NCBI GenBank assembly: GCA_019925095.2
Contig: CM034405.1
Location: forward strand, 15,587,401 to 15,651,400
Source: Dendrolimus kikuchii
Taxonomy: Eukaryota; Arthropoda; Insecta; Lepidoptera; Lasiocampidae
DNA: 64,000 bases
Direction of reading: 5' to 3'
Shown: in pieces, positions 9,490 through 21,440 of the stretch
Layout: every line of letters starts with the position of its first letter
Numbering within the stretch: position 1 is the first letter of the stretch
Notes under the pieces: model-generated
Told to the model about the DNA's origin: nothing
The model's database searches: none
The model's input: only the letters and a program-made list of their open reading frames with translations
Translations under genes and position numbers: made by a program

Positions 9490-12400
9490 AGAAGCAGTGA
9501 TGCAAAAAAGATATGTTTATACAAATATAAGTTTAATGGCAATAGAAGAGGTTAAGGCACCTACTTTCCCAGACTCCGTATCGAGTGGCGAAATCAAGTA
9601 AGTACAAAGTCATATTTAAATTTAATTTAATAGAAAAGAAACTTTTTTTATTATTAGAATACAGCTGAAAAACTGACAGTCAGCACAATTGACGGAAAGC
9701 GGCGTCACCTATGGACATTTGTAACACTAAAGGTTCTACTAATGCCGGAACATAATTCAAGGTTGTTATAGCGGCATACCTACCTATAACTCTATACCCT
9801 GGGTGATAGCCATCCAGACGAGCAAATACCCTACCATCTGGCTGTGGAGTGTTTTTTCGCCTTTTACGACAGACTGCTCTGTCACAGGAATTAGTATTAA
9901 TTCTCCGTTTCTACGCGAAAAAACTTCGTACATGCTACAATAATGGCATTTTACTAAACATTTTAGAGCTTCTCCACAAAAACACATTTTTCTTGTATTC
10001 AAAACCAATTGATATCCTACAACTAAGTACTGTTTATTTTTTCCAATATTATAAATATAATTTTGAAAATACAGTTACTTTACTCCATAGTCAGCACATA
10101 GTAATTATAACCACATTAACTGTAGAAAAACTGCTTTAAGCAATAAATGCTTCTCGGTCAGATTTATCCCACGTCATTTCAATAAGACCTAGCACAGAAT
10201 CGTAGCAAAATAATTATATTAATACGTGAAGCAAAAACTCTGTACCCCTTTTTACGAAAATTTGGCGGACAGAGGGGTATGCAATTTCGCACACTTATAG
10301 TTTATATAGAGAAGGAGTGCAGAATGCTAATATTTTGTTAAAATTATGCATAAAAATACATTAAACCAAAAAAAAAAACTTTACACACACTGCCATTTAT
10401 TTGACACACACACGCATATATACTCTTTTGTTTATTTTTGAAGTCAAATTAACTAAATCTCTGATTATAGAAGTATAGTCTTTGACAACAGAACCATGAT
10501 AGTGTTCAAACTTACAATTTCAATTCATTATTGTCGAATATCGACCACTAGGATACCACTACTTAGTTCATATTAATGGTCGATGGCTAACCACATAAAT
10601 GATGTCAACAGGTTGATAAAGAAGGAGGGTGAAGCGGTGGCGATGGATGAAGTGGTATTAGAAATAGAGACAGATAAAACGGCATTACCAGTCATGTCTC
10701 CTGGCAACGGGACCATAGCGAAGATGCTCGTGAAAGAGGGCGAATCTGTCAAATCACAACAGCCCCTTTTTACGGTATGTTTTGTTTTCAAAGAATACAC
10801 TACAACACAAATTATAGATTATGACAAATTTCATTACGAAGGTACGGTGTTGCATGTACTAAATTAAAAAACAAAGAAAGAAAAAAATTATTTAAAGAAA
10901 TAGCGACGTACCTACTTATATTGCTTATGTATCTTAAAAAATAAAAACTTACCTACAGCATTTTTTTATTATTTCATATTATGTGTATCTCATTATTATC
11001 CGTGCAGGAACGAAGAATGAATACAATTTCCTGCGGCCAGGCGGCCTGTCGTAAGAGACGACAAAACAACCCACAGCCAGGTGGTACTCGTGGTGGTACG
11101 GGGCTACCACCCCTGGTCTAGAGTATGCCGCCATTAGAACCTTGAGTTGTGTTCCGGCATTAATGACCCAGGTACCAGTCTCCCTCAAGAGAGCAGCAGC
11201 GCATTGGTAGCAGCTTTGGTATTGCAAACGTCCATAGGCGATGGTAACCGCTTTCCATCAAGTGGGCCGTCTGCCTATCTGCTGAACTGCTACAATAAAA
11301 AACAAAACAAATCTCAGGCTCTTTTTTCAGGAAGTAAGTAGATGATTTATGATGATATTTATTATTAAGAATTAGCCGAACAAACATTAATTCCAGGTGA
11401 ATGTAACCGGTGTGGCCCCAGCGAAAGCTGCGGCCGCGCCCACACCGACACCCGCGGCGCCTAAAGTCGCACCGGCCGCGGCATCGGCGCCCGCAGCGCC
11501 GAGACCCACACCCGCTGCTGCTAAACCTTCAGCGGTTTCCGTCAAAACCGCTGCTATCAAGAGACCTCCAGGAACTACCGTGAGTTATTAAAGTGAAACT
11601 TCTATATAAACGGGGGGGTCTTAGGATTTTTCTGTCACGAAAAAGCGTTGAAGCCGCGTGGAGGAGCGGCATAAATTTAGAGTAGACGTGGTGAGTGGCG
11701 GTATAATTTTAGAGTATACTATGGATCAATTTCGTTTTTTGGTTCCGGATCGAATTCAGTTTTTTTGTTTGATAAAATAAGATATGTTTAAATAAAAAAA
11801 TCATTCATTAAAATGTACCTAACCTAACCAAATCATAATTTGCAGTAAACCTGCGAAAAATCGAAATGTGTGCTGGGACACATAGTAGAAGTGAAACTTC
11901 AACGGACAAGTGAAAAAACGAATGGCAACAGATAAGTGGCAAAACGAATCGCAACAACATTTTAACTTGTAGCTTTTCAAATTGGACGAGTACATTAACA
12001 ATCTGCCCGTAAAACTTCAAGTTAAAATTTTGTTGCGATTCGTTGTGCCACTTATCAGTTGCCATTCGTTTTTCCACTTGTCTGTTGAAGTTTCACTTCT
12101 ACTATGTGTCCCAGCACACATTTCGATTTTTTTTTAACAATTGAGACACTTAAAAGTCATAGCTTCATGTATTTTGTACGAGCTTACAAACTTATTTCGA
12201 CTTTATACTTTATACAAGTATAAGAGAGTCAAGTAACTAGTGCATTAATTTTATTGTTTAACTAGCGGTTCCGGCAACCGTTGTCCTGCCCTGAAAAAAT
12301 AAAAGTCAAGAATCCGATGCTAGCGCCACCTACTGGGTCTAATTGTGAATCTGAACCATCCCCGGACCTATTCAAACATTATTTTTTTTACAACTCGGGT

Positions 12401-15400
12401 TACATTATTGAAGTTTTAGTAGAGATCTCTATTTTTCTCTAGTAATAAATATAGCATTCTAATATTGAAAGAATTGTTGAAATCGGTCCAATAGTTTTGA
12501 GTTTATTCGTTACAAACATACACAAATACAAGTCTTTCCTCTTTATAATATTAATATAGATTAAACATCTTATCATCATATTTTGAAAATAAGATGATAT
12601 TTTAAATCATTCCCAGAAAATTCCCGAGAGATTAGCAAAAAAGCCATGTCAGTGCGAGTCAAGATCCATTCGACTAACGGTGGTTAAATGTCCGTATTCT
12701 GTAAAATTCATTTTAAATCAGTGACAAGATTCAATATTGAGCAGAGATAGTTTACAGACTACCAAAACCGTGAAGTTACGATTCCAACTCGATTCGATTA
12801 CCAATTTGAGTTACAGACTTGGGGCCCTGGTGGAAAGTTGTTACCGTCGCCTATGGACGTTTGCAAGACCATGAGCGATGATAACGCGATCCCAGCATCT
12901 AGAATGGGATAGAGAGGTTAGTTTCTATTTTTTTACTTTTTTGATATTCTTTAAGCTTGCTGCGCAGAAAATAGGTGATCCAACGAAAACAATATCAGGC
13001 ACGCGCACCGAACACCCCGTACCTATGAACAAGATGCGCAAGCGCATCGCAGAGCGACTAAAGGAGGCGCAGAACACCACCGCTATGTTGACCACATTCA
13101 ATGAATGCGATATGAGGTAACTTACGCCATATTGAAGTATTATTTGGAAAAACAAAAATAAAATTTTAATAGTATTCTCTTAAGTTTTTGCGACTAGTAT
13201 CTACACGTAACAAAACTACGTTTTAATGGTTTTATGTACGGTCTTTTATCATCCGTGATCACGGCCACTGAAAAATGGCCGAAACGTCAATAAAATACGA
13301 TGCTTAAAACCGTTAAAATGTAGTTTTATTATAAATTTTAACATTACGTAATGAACTATATTTCAAATTGTATATTCCGAGCGCTATGCAGAATGCAGAG
13401 CTACCCGTTACATTTTTCACAAACGTCTGCCTTGGGTTATTGAATATCGTCGTGTTCTTTCTGTTCTTTAGCATTCATTAAATTTGTTTGATTTGTCTTA
13501 TATTAGGATTATAGTACATAGATTAGGTAGGACGTAGACTAAAAACGTAACATAAAAACTGACGTTTTACTATAAATTAGTATTTTCAATAAAATGTTTA
13601 ACAGGGGTTAATAGTTGTATGATGTATTTAACGAAATATTGTCTATGTTAAAAATCTCAACCGTTTAGTGAAATGTGCTTTTTCGAGCTGCCTCAGGAGC
13701 TCCCATCATTTGACGTCAGTCACAGACCTACATTTTGGACTAAACCCTATGCTTAGAGATATTTCAAAAATTCAAATATTCATTAATACTTGAAAGTGTT
13801 TAGAATCCACAAATCATGCAGTCATATTTGAAAAGAGAATATGCCTCAACAGAACTTATTTTGAAGTAGAGTTTTCTAGTAGACCCTAATTTATTTTAAG
13901 TGAAAGCAAACAACACTGGTTACATTGCATTAAATTTTTACCTAGGCGCTACTCGCCCTCCAAGAATGTAATTTTATCCCAGGCACTATCCCATTCTCCG
14001 GGATAAAATGTTTTCCATATCCATTTTCGGTATTGAAACTACATATATACCCAATATCAGCAAGATCGGTACCGTGGCTATTCTATGCAAGCGTTAGACA
14101 GACAGGCAGACATTACTTTCGCATTTGTAATATTAGTTTGGTAGATAAAGATCACTTAAAGTAAGATCAGGTAATAAAAGTGCATGTATGAAAAGATTAA
14201 TGAAAATAGATGAAGCGAAAGTTGTTTGTCAGGATTGTCGCATGGGAAGCAGGCGTCATAATATTATTACGACCGACAAAGACCGATTCACACCTGCAGT
14301 TTATTACCTTCCCGCATTTTTTTTTATTTTTTATTGAAGGAGTTCAGCAGATAGGCAGACGGCCCACTTGATGGAAAGTGGTTACTATCGCCTATAAACA
14401 TTTGCAACACCAAATGTGCTACAAATGCGCTGCTGCTCTCTTAAGGGAGACTGGAACCTGGTCACTAATGCTGGAACACAACTCAAAGTTGTTATAGCGA
14501 CATGCTTTAGATCAGGGGTGGTAGCCATCCAGTCGGCATTTGTACTTCTTTTGTTTACTTATTTATTGGCATACGGGCCATTGTCCTATTGTACTCGTTT
14601 ATGGCCGTTTGCAGTCATAATTCACGAGGTGTGCGGATTACGATTTCTAGAAAATTAAGTCGACGATACGGGCGGGCACACTTATATTTGTAAAGTATAT
14701 AACGACGGCAGGATGGAGAGAGAAGGCAGTCGAGCGAGAACCACGAGCAAGACAAGACGTGTGTAAATTCGATAACCTATATAGGTATAGTGACGGACTT
14801 TGCGCGTGTTATTGAATCGCGCATTACGTTTGAACTGATTGTGTTCAGTTATATTTGTACCTGTGTTACACGTGTTTGTATAGTTCTAATAAATTCTATA
14901 GTAATTCCAACGGCATTTTTAATTCGAGTCCTGTAACTCGTAACAACATGTATGTAGAATTAAGGCAGTTTTTTTCTTCGCAGCAAATTAATGGCATTCC
15001 GCAAGGCCAATTTGGAGGCATTCACAAAGAAGTACGGCGTGAAGTTGTCTTTTATGTCGCCATTCCTAAAGGCGGCTGCCAATGCGCTCATCGACCAGCC
15101 TGTCGTCAACGGTGTCATTATGGGCGATGATATTATTTACAGGTGAGTTTCAAATTATATTTTTAAATAAGTTAAAAAAAAGGAAGTTCTCAATTCTATG
15201 TGTAAATATTTTTTTATGTATGTTCAGCCATAACCTTATAGTTTCTGAACCGATTTTGATGATTTTTTGTATTCGATTTAGCAAAGCTTCAAAATGATCC
15301 CGTATAAATTTTATTGCTAGTAGACTTTGGGTTCCGAAGACATAGCATAAAAACCCTTAAAATGAAGCTGAAATGTGAAATTTTAGCAGCTTTTCAGACA

Positions 15401-18400
15401 TAAGTTTTTTTGTTTCTAAACCGATTTTGGTCATTATTTTTGCGTTCGATTAATAATAGTAATAGTTTCAGAATGATCTCATATAAATTTCATTAATATT
15501 AAATCTTAAATTTCGAAGATATAAAAATAAATCCATAAAATCAAGAAGTCTGTAACTTTTTTGTTTCTAAACCAATTTTTAATATTTCTTTTGCGTTCGA
15601 TTCAGAGTATCTTCGTATTAGTCTGGTATAAAATTCATTTGTATCGGAAGTTGGGTTTAGAAAATGCTGCCTGGTGACACCAATGGGGGTAATCATTTAA
15701 TTAAACAATTTTCGTCAAACACTTACACCAATCGGACTTTTAATACAACGCACAAAAATGGGTTGCGAGACGTGGAGCAATTGGTTTTCTGTAAACCAGA
15801 ATGCAGCCGCGCCGCGGCAGCGGCCGGCGAGTGCCAGAACCAACTGGTATAAATTTATTAACTGACCATATGCTAGCGATAATTCATTATTTTCAATTTG
15901 ACAGTGAGACAGTTTGACATTTGACAATTTGAGTGCATATAAATAATGTACGTTCGAGCTGCGCTCAACAACGTTTTCTAACTACGCTTCTGTTTCATCA
16001 TCTTTTCCGCATTATTAGGGATACTGTAAATGTAACTTAAACTATAACGGTTGATTTTGTTCTTCGTTGGAATACCTTTATGGGCCCATTAGTTAGTAGA
16101 TCGATGCAATCATGCATGGAATACTGTTCTTACCTTTGAGATGGCTCAGTCAAGAACCAATTGAACGTATTGGAGTTCATTGATAGCCAGGAGGTTGATT
16201 GGCGATTATAGTCTTTTTGATGCTCGGCTTCAAAGCCATCAGCATCGCCACAGAGTAGCAGGTCAGTCCGTCTGTCTATCAGATACACTTTAGAGAGTGT
16301 GCTATGGAACTTCACGACTTGGTTCCCCTATCCCCTTCCTATCATCGAACAACCAGACACACCGGTTTGCGCTATCGTTAAATGGTGGTAATACCATTCC
16401 ATTGGTTAGAACTAAACGTTTAGCCTCCATATTTCTTTTGCGCACCGCTGTCGAGTGGAAAAACTTGCCGGAGTCTGTGTTCCCCGATTTATACAAATCA
16501 GTGGTCTTCAAGTCACCAGTGAATAAGTATCTACTTGATACTACGTACTCCATTTTAGATTGCATCTTCATTTAACATCAGGTAAGATAGTTGTCAAACG
16601 CGAACCTATACCACGATAAAAAATAGAAGATCAGCGCACAAATTCTTAGTTTGAGGTTATACAATGTGTGTGTATCTGTTAATAAAAAATAAAATAAAAA
16701 TAATATAAATGTGTCAATTTAAATATCTACTATTTAAGCGTGACATCAGTTTTATTTTATTTTGTAGTATTACTCTTTTGTCTAAAGCTCCTTCTCTTTG
16801 ACTCTCTCAATCTGTAATTATCTTCTAAGATTACACTTCCATTTAGTATGTATTAATACCCTACAATAAATAATTAAAACCAGTTGAGGGTAGTTACTGT
16901 AAAGTGGTAGCGTAATGGCTAGCGCACGCGTCCCAAACTCAAAGGGCGCGGAACGCATGCACCATTGGGCCATTTTCTGACCTAATGTGCGTATTGTTAT
17001 AATTACCACGTGCTAATAACGATGAAGGAAAACATCGTGATGCAACCCGCACATCGAGATAACCAATGTGTCAAACCTGCCAAGCCGCTTTAAACAAGCG
17101 TGGCGGATATACTGTCCGTTCTCCTATAGTGGGAGGGGAGGCCCGAGCCCAGCAATGGGACGTTTAAGGACTGTTATTATATGAGGGTAGTTAAATATAA
17201 CTGTAAAGTTAGTGTTATTCTTTGACAATTAAGTTTTTTTGTCATTCTATGATCATCTCTACTGAAGTGTGGCTGAAAAGTCAGAAGCCGAAGCCACAAG
17301 AAATCGCTAAACATATATAAACGTTTTAATATTTAAAATTTTGTAAAGCAATATACGCATTTTCAGAGACTACGTAGATATATCTGTGGCTGTGGCTACG
17401 CCAAGAGGGTTAGTTGTGCCAGTAATACGGAACGTGGAGTCTATGGACTACCCTCGAATTGAGCTGGCTATAAACGCAATCGCAGAAAAAGCAAGAAACG
17501 GTTAGTTTTACCATTTGACCCACAGTCGAATTGAAGAATCTCTATATTTCCAGACATGACTTTTTGCCTGTAACTCTTGTACAAAGTCCTCTCACCATGT
17601 TTTGCATACACCGTCACCGTCAGTATAAGATTCTTAAATATTGTAATAGTAATGTAGACTTTCGAAATTCAGATTGACCTCAGTAGTGTTGCCAAGTAGT
17701 TTTTCATAGCCATCGCTCATATTTTTGGGAGATTTTTTTTATTTTTATTGCAGGAGTTCAGCAGACAGGCAGACGGCCCACTTAATGGAAAACGGTTACC
17801 ATCGCCTATGGACATTTGCAACACTAAAGGTGCTACAAATGCGCTGCTGCTCTCTTAAAGGAGACTGGAACCTGGTCACTAATGCCGGAACACAACAAAA
17901 GGTTGTTATGGCGGCATACTCTAGACCAGGGGTGGTCGCCATCCAGTCGAGCAAATACTCTACCACCTGGCTGTGGGTTGTTTAGTCGCCTCTTACGACA
18001 GGCCGCCGGGCCGCAGGAAATTGTATTCTTTCTCCGTTCCTGCACGGATATTATTATCTCGGATTTTTTTAGATTATTATTATTACGGATTTATCTCGAA
18101 TTAACATCATTTTAAACTTGTTGACCAGACTACGAAGCGAACTCCATTGCGGCCCGCCACACAGGCTCTGTAGAGACCTAGTGAGGTTACCAGAACTAAC
18201 TTTGGACGCTCCTATAAAATGCTTTCTTGTATTTTTAAATAATCTATGTTATGTCCTGTACTTATGTAAAGTTTCGTTTCATAAATTTCATTTACTGCTC
18301 CGACTATTTTCTTTAACTTTGTCACACTCATCATATTATATTATGCATGCTGTATTTGCATAAACATAAATATAGTGTTAAGCTATGTTTTAGTCAATGT

Positions 18401-20939
18401 AAGCTAAAACTATGTTATGTATCTATATTCAATTTTGCATATCATATTACAAGTTGTAAAATAATGCCATGTTTATTTCATCAGGTAAACTGACACAGGC
18501 CGACATGCAAGGTGGAACTTTTACAATAAGCAACGGTGGTGTGTTCGGCTCTTTGCTTTCGATGCCGATTATTAATTTGCCACAGTCAGCAATACTTGGC
18601 ATGCACGCTATATTCCAGAGGCCGGTCGCCATTGCCGGAAAGGTTATTTTCATTCAATTTCTTAACATGGTAGAGGCATGCTGAAATCATTATCTTCATT
18701 TCAGCTCTTAGGGCCGCCTTGATCGGTATGATAACACGCTCGCATAAAATACCGGCGTGAAACGGTTAGCCCCAGCTAATCGTGTTTCAAACGATAAATG
18801 AGAGGTCCCATAGTCCAACCTCCCCCCCTCCCCCTCCTCTATCTAATCTCCTCTATCCATCCTACAGGTTGGCAACACATTGGATTCGTCCTTAGTGTTG
18901 CAAACGTCTAGCGACGGTAACCACTTTCCATGAGCTGGGCCGCCTGCCTGTTTGCTAGATTCACAAAAACTTACCTATCTATACTAATATTATAAAGCTG
19001 AAGAGTTTGTTTATTTGTTTTTTTAAACGCGCTAATCTCAGGAACCGCTGGTCCGATTTGAAAAATTCTTTCAGTGTTGAATAGTACATTTATCGAGGAA
19101 GGCTATAGGCTATATTTTATTTTCAAAAAAATTAGGGTTCCTGACTAAAAGTTCAATAATGTAACCCAAGGTGTAAAAAATGACCCGAAAAATCCTTACA
19201 CGGCGTGCGCTGCGAAAACTATGGATTATAGAACAAAATAATGTACTACCACTTTGCAGAACGTATAATTGTCTACAAAAAATATCGCGTAACCATATGT
19301 CTAACTATTGTAGTTATCTCACAATAAGTGTTTTCTTTTATTTTTAAATAATTAAAATGCCGTCGCTCCAAAAACTCTTTATTTTGTACCTTGGTATTAA
19401 TCCTTATCAAAATAAATTACTCGATATTTAAGACGAATTCAATACCTTTCTAGAACTTTTTGAATTATTCAATTCAGACGTGTCATTCAAAAGATATCGC
19501 GATATTTGAAATGTAAGTATTAGTGTTGTAGCCAAATATACTAATATTGTTTGATTGAACGCGTTAATCTCAGGAACTACTGGTCTGATTTGAAAAATTC
19601 TTTCAGTGTTGGATAGCCCATTTATTGAGAAAGGCTATAATATATCATCACGTTAAGACCAATAGAAGCGGAGCACAACATTCTTCATTAATGTTTCAAA
19701 ATCGGAGGGTTTTGAAAGCAAATTCCACGCGGACGACGTAGCTGTGCCTGTCTGTCTGTCTGTCTGTTCCTTTGTCACCGAAAAGTACTGGACCGATTTG
19801 GCTGAAACTCAGTACATATGTAATTTTAATACTGAGATTGCCAAGGAATACTTTTTATCCCGGATAATGGGATAGATTTATGTAAAGGTTATCCCGAAAA
19901 CTAGGATAGGTTTTGTGATTTTCTCTATTTCATCCACTTGGTCCACTGGATCCACTGGGTCCACTCGGTCCACTGGGTCCACTCGGTCCGCTTGGTCCAC
20001 TGGAGCTGCTGGATCCACTTGGTCCACTGGGTCCACTAGGTTCATGTTATCTATTTTGACATTTTTGTCAAGTTTTATCATTTATGTAGTTTACAGATAG
20101 ACGGGGGATGGTATAGTTTGCGATATAAAAAGAAGTGAATCTTCCGGGGGCAAATACATAGAAATTTAATACAATGTAACCTGTACCGCCTGCTCTTTAA
20201 ACAACAGATACGTACTAGAGGTTGACCCGCGGCTTAGCCGCGGAGTAAACTCTAATAAATATTTATAATTTATAATAACCCCTAATTAAGGCGAATGGTT
20301 TTTGAAAAAATATGTAAAAAAAAAGCTGGGTGATGATTTGAAAAGTGCAGTTTTATTTCGCAAATCAGTCAAGAGCGTGGCAGTCTATGCACAGTGATGG
20401 GTTCCGTAGGGGTGAAAACGTATATTATTTTTGTTTTTGGTTGCAGTATCCCAAGAAAAACGTTTAATACTTGTTTAACTCAAAGACGATTTTTCAGAGC
20501 ACATCAATTTTCATTTAAAGTATACGATAAAACCACGGTGAATTTTTTCAAAATTTACAACACCATATGTCAGTAGTTTCAGACGGAGCGAGACACTATT
20601 TAACACTTTAAAAGCTATACCTCAAAAAATAAATATTTTCTACAATTATTATACATTACTTACAGCAACAAAATATTGAAAAATGAAGTCATTTTCGTGT
20701 TTTATTTCGCACCGACTTCAAAATGTAGAAAATAATTTTGCTTCTTAGCTACTCCAGAAACCGGTTTCATTAGTTTAATGAATTGTTTACTTTTTCATTC
20801 ACAGGTGGAAATCAGGCCGATGATGTACTTGGCCTTGTCATACGACCATAGACTGATAGATGGTCGTGAAGCTGTCTTGTTCTTACGAAAAGTCAAATCC
20901 GGAGTTGAAGACCCCACATCTATTTTAGCTGGAACTTAA
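9490..20939 (+). CDS. DLST: dihydrolipoyllysine-residue succinyltransferase, E2 of the 2-oxoglutarate dehydrogenase complex (N-terminus not found)
   Basis: DLST passes succinyl groups from the lipoyl arm to CoA in the mitochondrial 2-oxoglutarate dehydrogenase complex of the TCA cycle. Exons, all GT/AG: 9490-9597, 10612-10774, 11397-11579, 12968-13116, 14984-15142, 17367-17500, 18485-18642 and 20805-20939. Phases agree throughout; from the first in-frame ATG (9500) they give 392 codons plus TAA. The lipoyl domain is residues about 17-92 ([18 protein letters not shown], then EIETDKTA with the lipoylated Lys at 55). Residues 88-148 form an Ala/Pro linker on a GC-rich exon, with no E3-binding domain, as usual for DLST. 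The acyltransferase domain ends with [11 protein letters not shown], catalytic His 363 and Asp 367. The acceptor at 9489 and the length suggest that an upstream presequence exon is missing. Introns carry many repeats. Confidence 0.97.
9656..9925 (-). repeat. diverged SINE family A copy in DLST intron
   Basis: Contains GACGGAAAGCGGCGTCACC, CTAATGCCGGAACATAATTC and TACGACAGACTGC. It is degraded relative to the other copies. Confidence 0.7.
10985..11315 (+). repeat. SINE family A copy just before a DLST exon
   Basis: Runs from CCGTGCAGGAACGAAGAATG, through CTGCGGCCAGGCGGCCTGTC and GTTGTGTTCCGGCATTAATG, to CCATCAAGTGGGCCGTCTGC and an A-rich tail (CAATAAAAAACAAAAC). It sits about 80 bases upstream of the linker exon at 11397. 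Confidence 0.88.
11593..12135 (+). mobile_element. foldback element with an internal long hairpin, copy 1 (DLST intron)
   Basis: A 0.54-kb element also found inverted at 61880-62405. Bases 11857-12131 form a near-perfect inverted repeat: the left arm (TCGAAATGTGTGCTGGG ... ACTTCAACGGACAAG ... CGAATGGCAACAGATAAG) pairs with the right arm ending CCCAGCACACATTTCGA, over roughly 115 bases per arm. The other half is unpaired and includes ACCTAACCAAATCATAATTTG. It starts 14 bases after the splice donor at 11580. ORFs here are repeat artefacts. Confidence 0.85.
12265..12565 (-). repeat. dispersed repeat family E copy
   Basis: It shares AGGGCAGGACAA(T/C), GGGTTACATTATTGAAGTTTT and the TATAATATTAATATAGA end (plus or minus strand) with 45840-46105. 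Partial relatives occur at 18975-19150 and 19545-19650. Confidence 0.65.
13165..13340. repeat. dispersed repeat with TCTTAAG...CGACTAGT end
   Basis: Contains TCTTAAGTTTTTGCGACTAG, ACTGAAAAATGGCCGAAACG and AAATGTAGTTTTATTATA. Related sequence lies at 52430-52583 and 58520-58640. Confidence 0.6.
14318..14545 (-). repeat. SINE family A copy, truncated
   Basis: Starts at the T-run (A-tail on the minus strand), continues GGAGTTCAGCAGATAGGCAG and GATGGAAAGTGGTTAC, and stops at CCATCCAGTCGG. An ATG ORF at 14416-14658 is carried by the repeat. Confidence 0.85.
15225..15655. repeat. three degenerate tandem units in a DLST intron
   Basis: GTTTCTGAACCGATTTTGATG (about 15240), GTTTCTAAACCGATTTTGG (about 15411) and GTTTCTAAACCAATTTTTAA (about 15563) each lead into GCGTTCGATT-like and TATAAATTTYATT blocks. 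The spacing is about 150-170 bases. Confidence 0.75.
15660..15900. repeat. fragment of repeat family G
   Basis: GCCGCGGCAGCGGCCGGCGAG with CCAGAACCAACTGGTATAAA resembles the block at 40840-40890 (GCAGCGGTCGGCGAGAACCG, then ACTGGTAACC). Confidence 0.45.
16075..16575 (+). pseudogene. LINE reverse-transcriptase C-terminal fragment (CR1/Jockey type)
   Basis: The readable end of the polyprotein includes [38 protein letters not shown] and [16 protein letters not shown]. This matches the usual LINE ending with its LLRTAxxWNxLPxxVFP motif. Upstream pieces (SMEYCSYL-like near 16110) are in other frames, so the copy is 5'-truncated and broken. It lies in a DLST intron. Confidence 0.75.
16890..17190 (+). 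repeat. tRNA-derived SINE family B copy
   Basis: The tRNA-like head is GGTAGCGTAATGGCTAGCGC. The body has GAAGGAAAACATCGTGATGC, CACATCGAGATAACC, AACCTGCCAAGCCGC, GTGGCGGATATACTGTCCG and CAGCAATGGGACGTTTA. A TATTAT tail closes it. Confidence 0.85.
17730..18060 (-). repeat. SINE family A copy, near full length
   Basis: Runs from the T-rich start to CTCCGTTCCTGCACGGATA at the right, with all internal blocks. It is one of the two best-preserved copies. The overlapping ORFs belong to the repeat. Confidence 0.9.
18715..18965 (+). repeat. SINE-like family C copy
   Basis: Contains GAAACGGTTAGCCCCAGCTA, a C/T-rich tract (18820-18865), GGTTGGCAACACATTGG, and the tail GACGGTAACCACTTTCCATG followed by GGCCGCCTGCCTGTTTGC, which is shared with family A and LINE ends. 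Confidence 0.75.
18975..19150 (+). repeat. family E repeat fragment
   Basis: TATACTAATATTATAAAGC, then ATCTCAGGAACCGCTGGTCC. A second partial unit with ATCTCAGGAACTACTGGTC begins near 19560. Confidence 0.65.
19690..20195 (+). mobile_element. dispersed element carrying a 9-bp minisatellite, copy 1
   Basis: TCTGTCTGTCTGTC, GACCGATTTGGCTGAAACTC and ATAATGGGATAGATTTATGT are followed by tandem 9-mers based on GGTCCACTG (19935-20040), then TTCATGTTATCTATTTTGAC, GAATCTTCCGGGGGCAAATA and the end AATGTAACCTGTACCGC. A second copy with a shorter array lies at 36310-36892. The 61- and 67-residue ORFs with STGSTRS or VDPVDQ repeats are just this array translated. Confidence 0.8.
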
Positions 20940-21440
20940 TATCGTTTCATGAAAATCTATTTTAAGCCTTATAGAGCAAGCAAACGTTGAAGTACTGTAA
21001 AGTATGAGTACCTTTCTATTACACTATATATGTTTTTTTGACCTGATTTTTAACACGGTATAAACGTACCTACCTAATTGCTAAGCTGACATCTCCCAAT
21101 TTTAGGGGAAAGAACGGTACATCTGGCAAACTTTTCCAAAGAGGATTAATGGACTTTCATGTCACGGTAAATACGAATATCGATGTGCAAAATTTCTGAC
21201 GATATTTTTTTATCTAGTGGTAACTATTGCAATATGTAATAGACTATACCGAAATTCAAGCTTGCGTTATTGTGGTGAATAAACTAAATGTCGACACACG
21301 ATAATTAATTCTTCAGACAATAAATCTATCCTTTTATTAGCGCACACATCGGTTGTAAATAATTGTTTAAGACAATATAAAACGTTTACTTATTTTGTAA
21401 AAACATTACATACAATAAACTGTTATACAGTAGTACACAC
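20940..21440 (+). other. DLST: DLST 3' UTR and poly(A) signals
   Basis: After the TAA come AATAAA at 21278-21283, 21319-21324 and 21414-21419. Any of these could end the message; I cannot tell which is used. Confidence 0.6.

Noticed and set aside
19878..20100. ORFs with VDPVDQ or STGSTRS repeats on both strands
   Set aside because: They are translations of the 9-bp minisatellite, which stays open because nine is a multiple of three.
20222..20250. CCGCGGCTTAGCCGCGG palindrome as a Helitron 3' hairpin
   Set aside because: The CTRRT end at the right distance is not evident and no matching 5' TC end was found.
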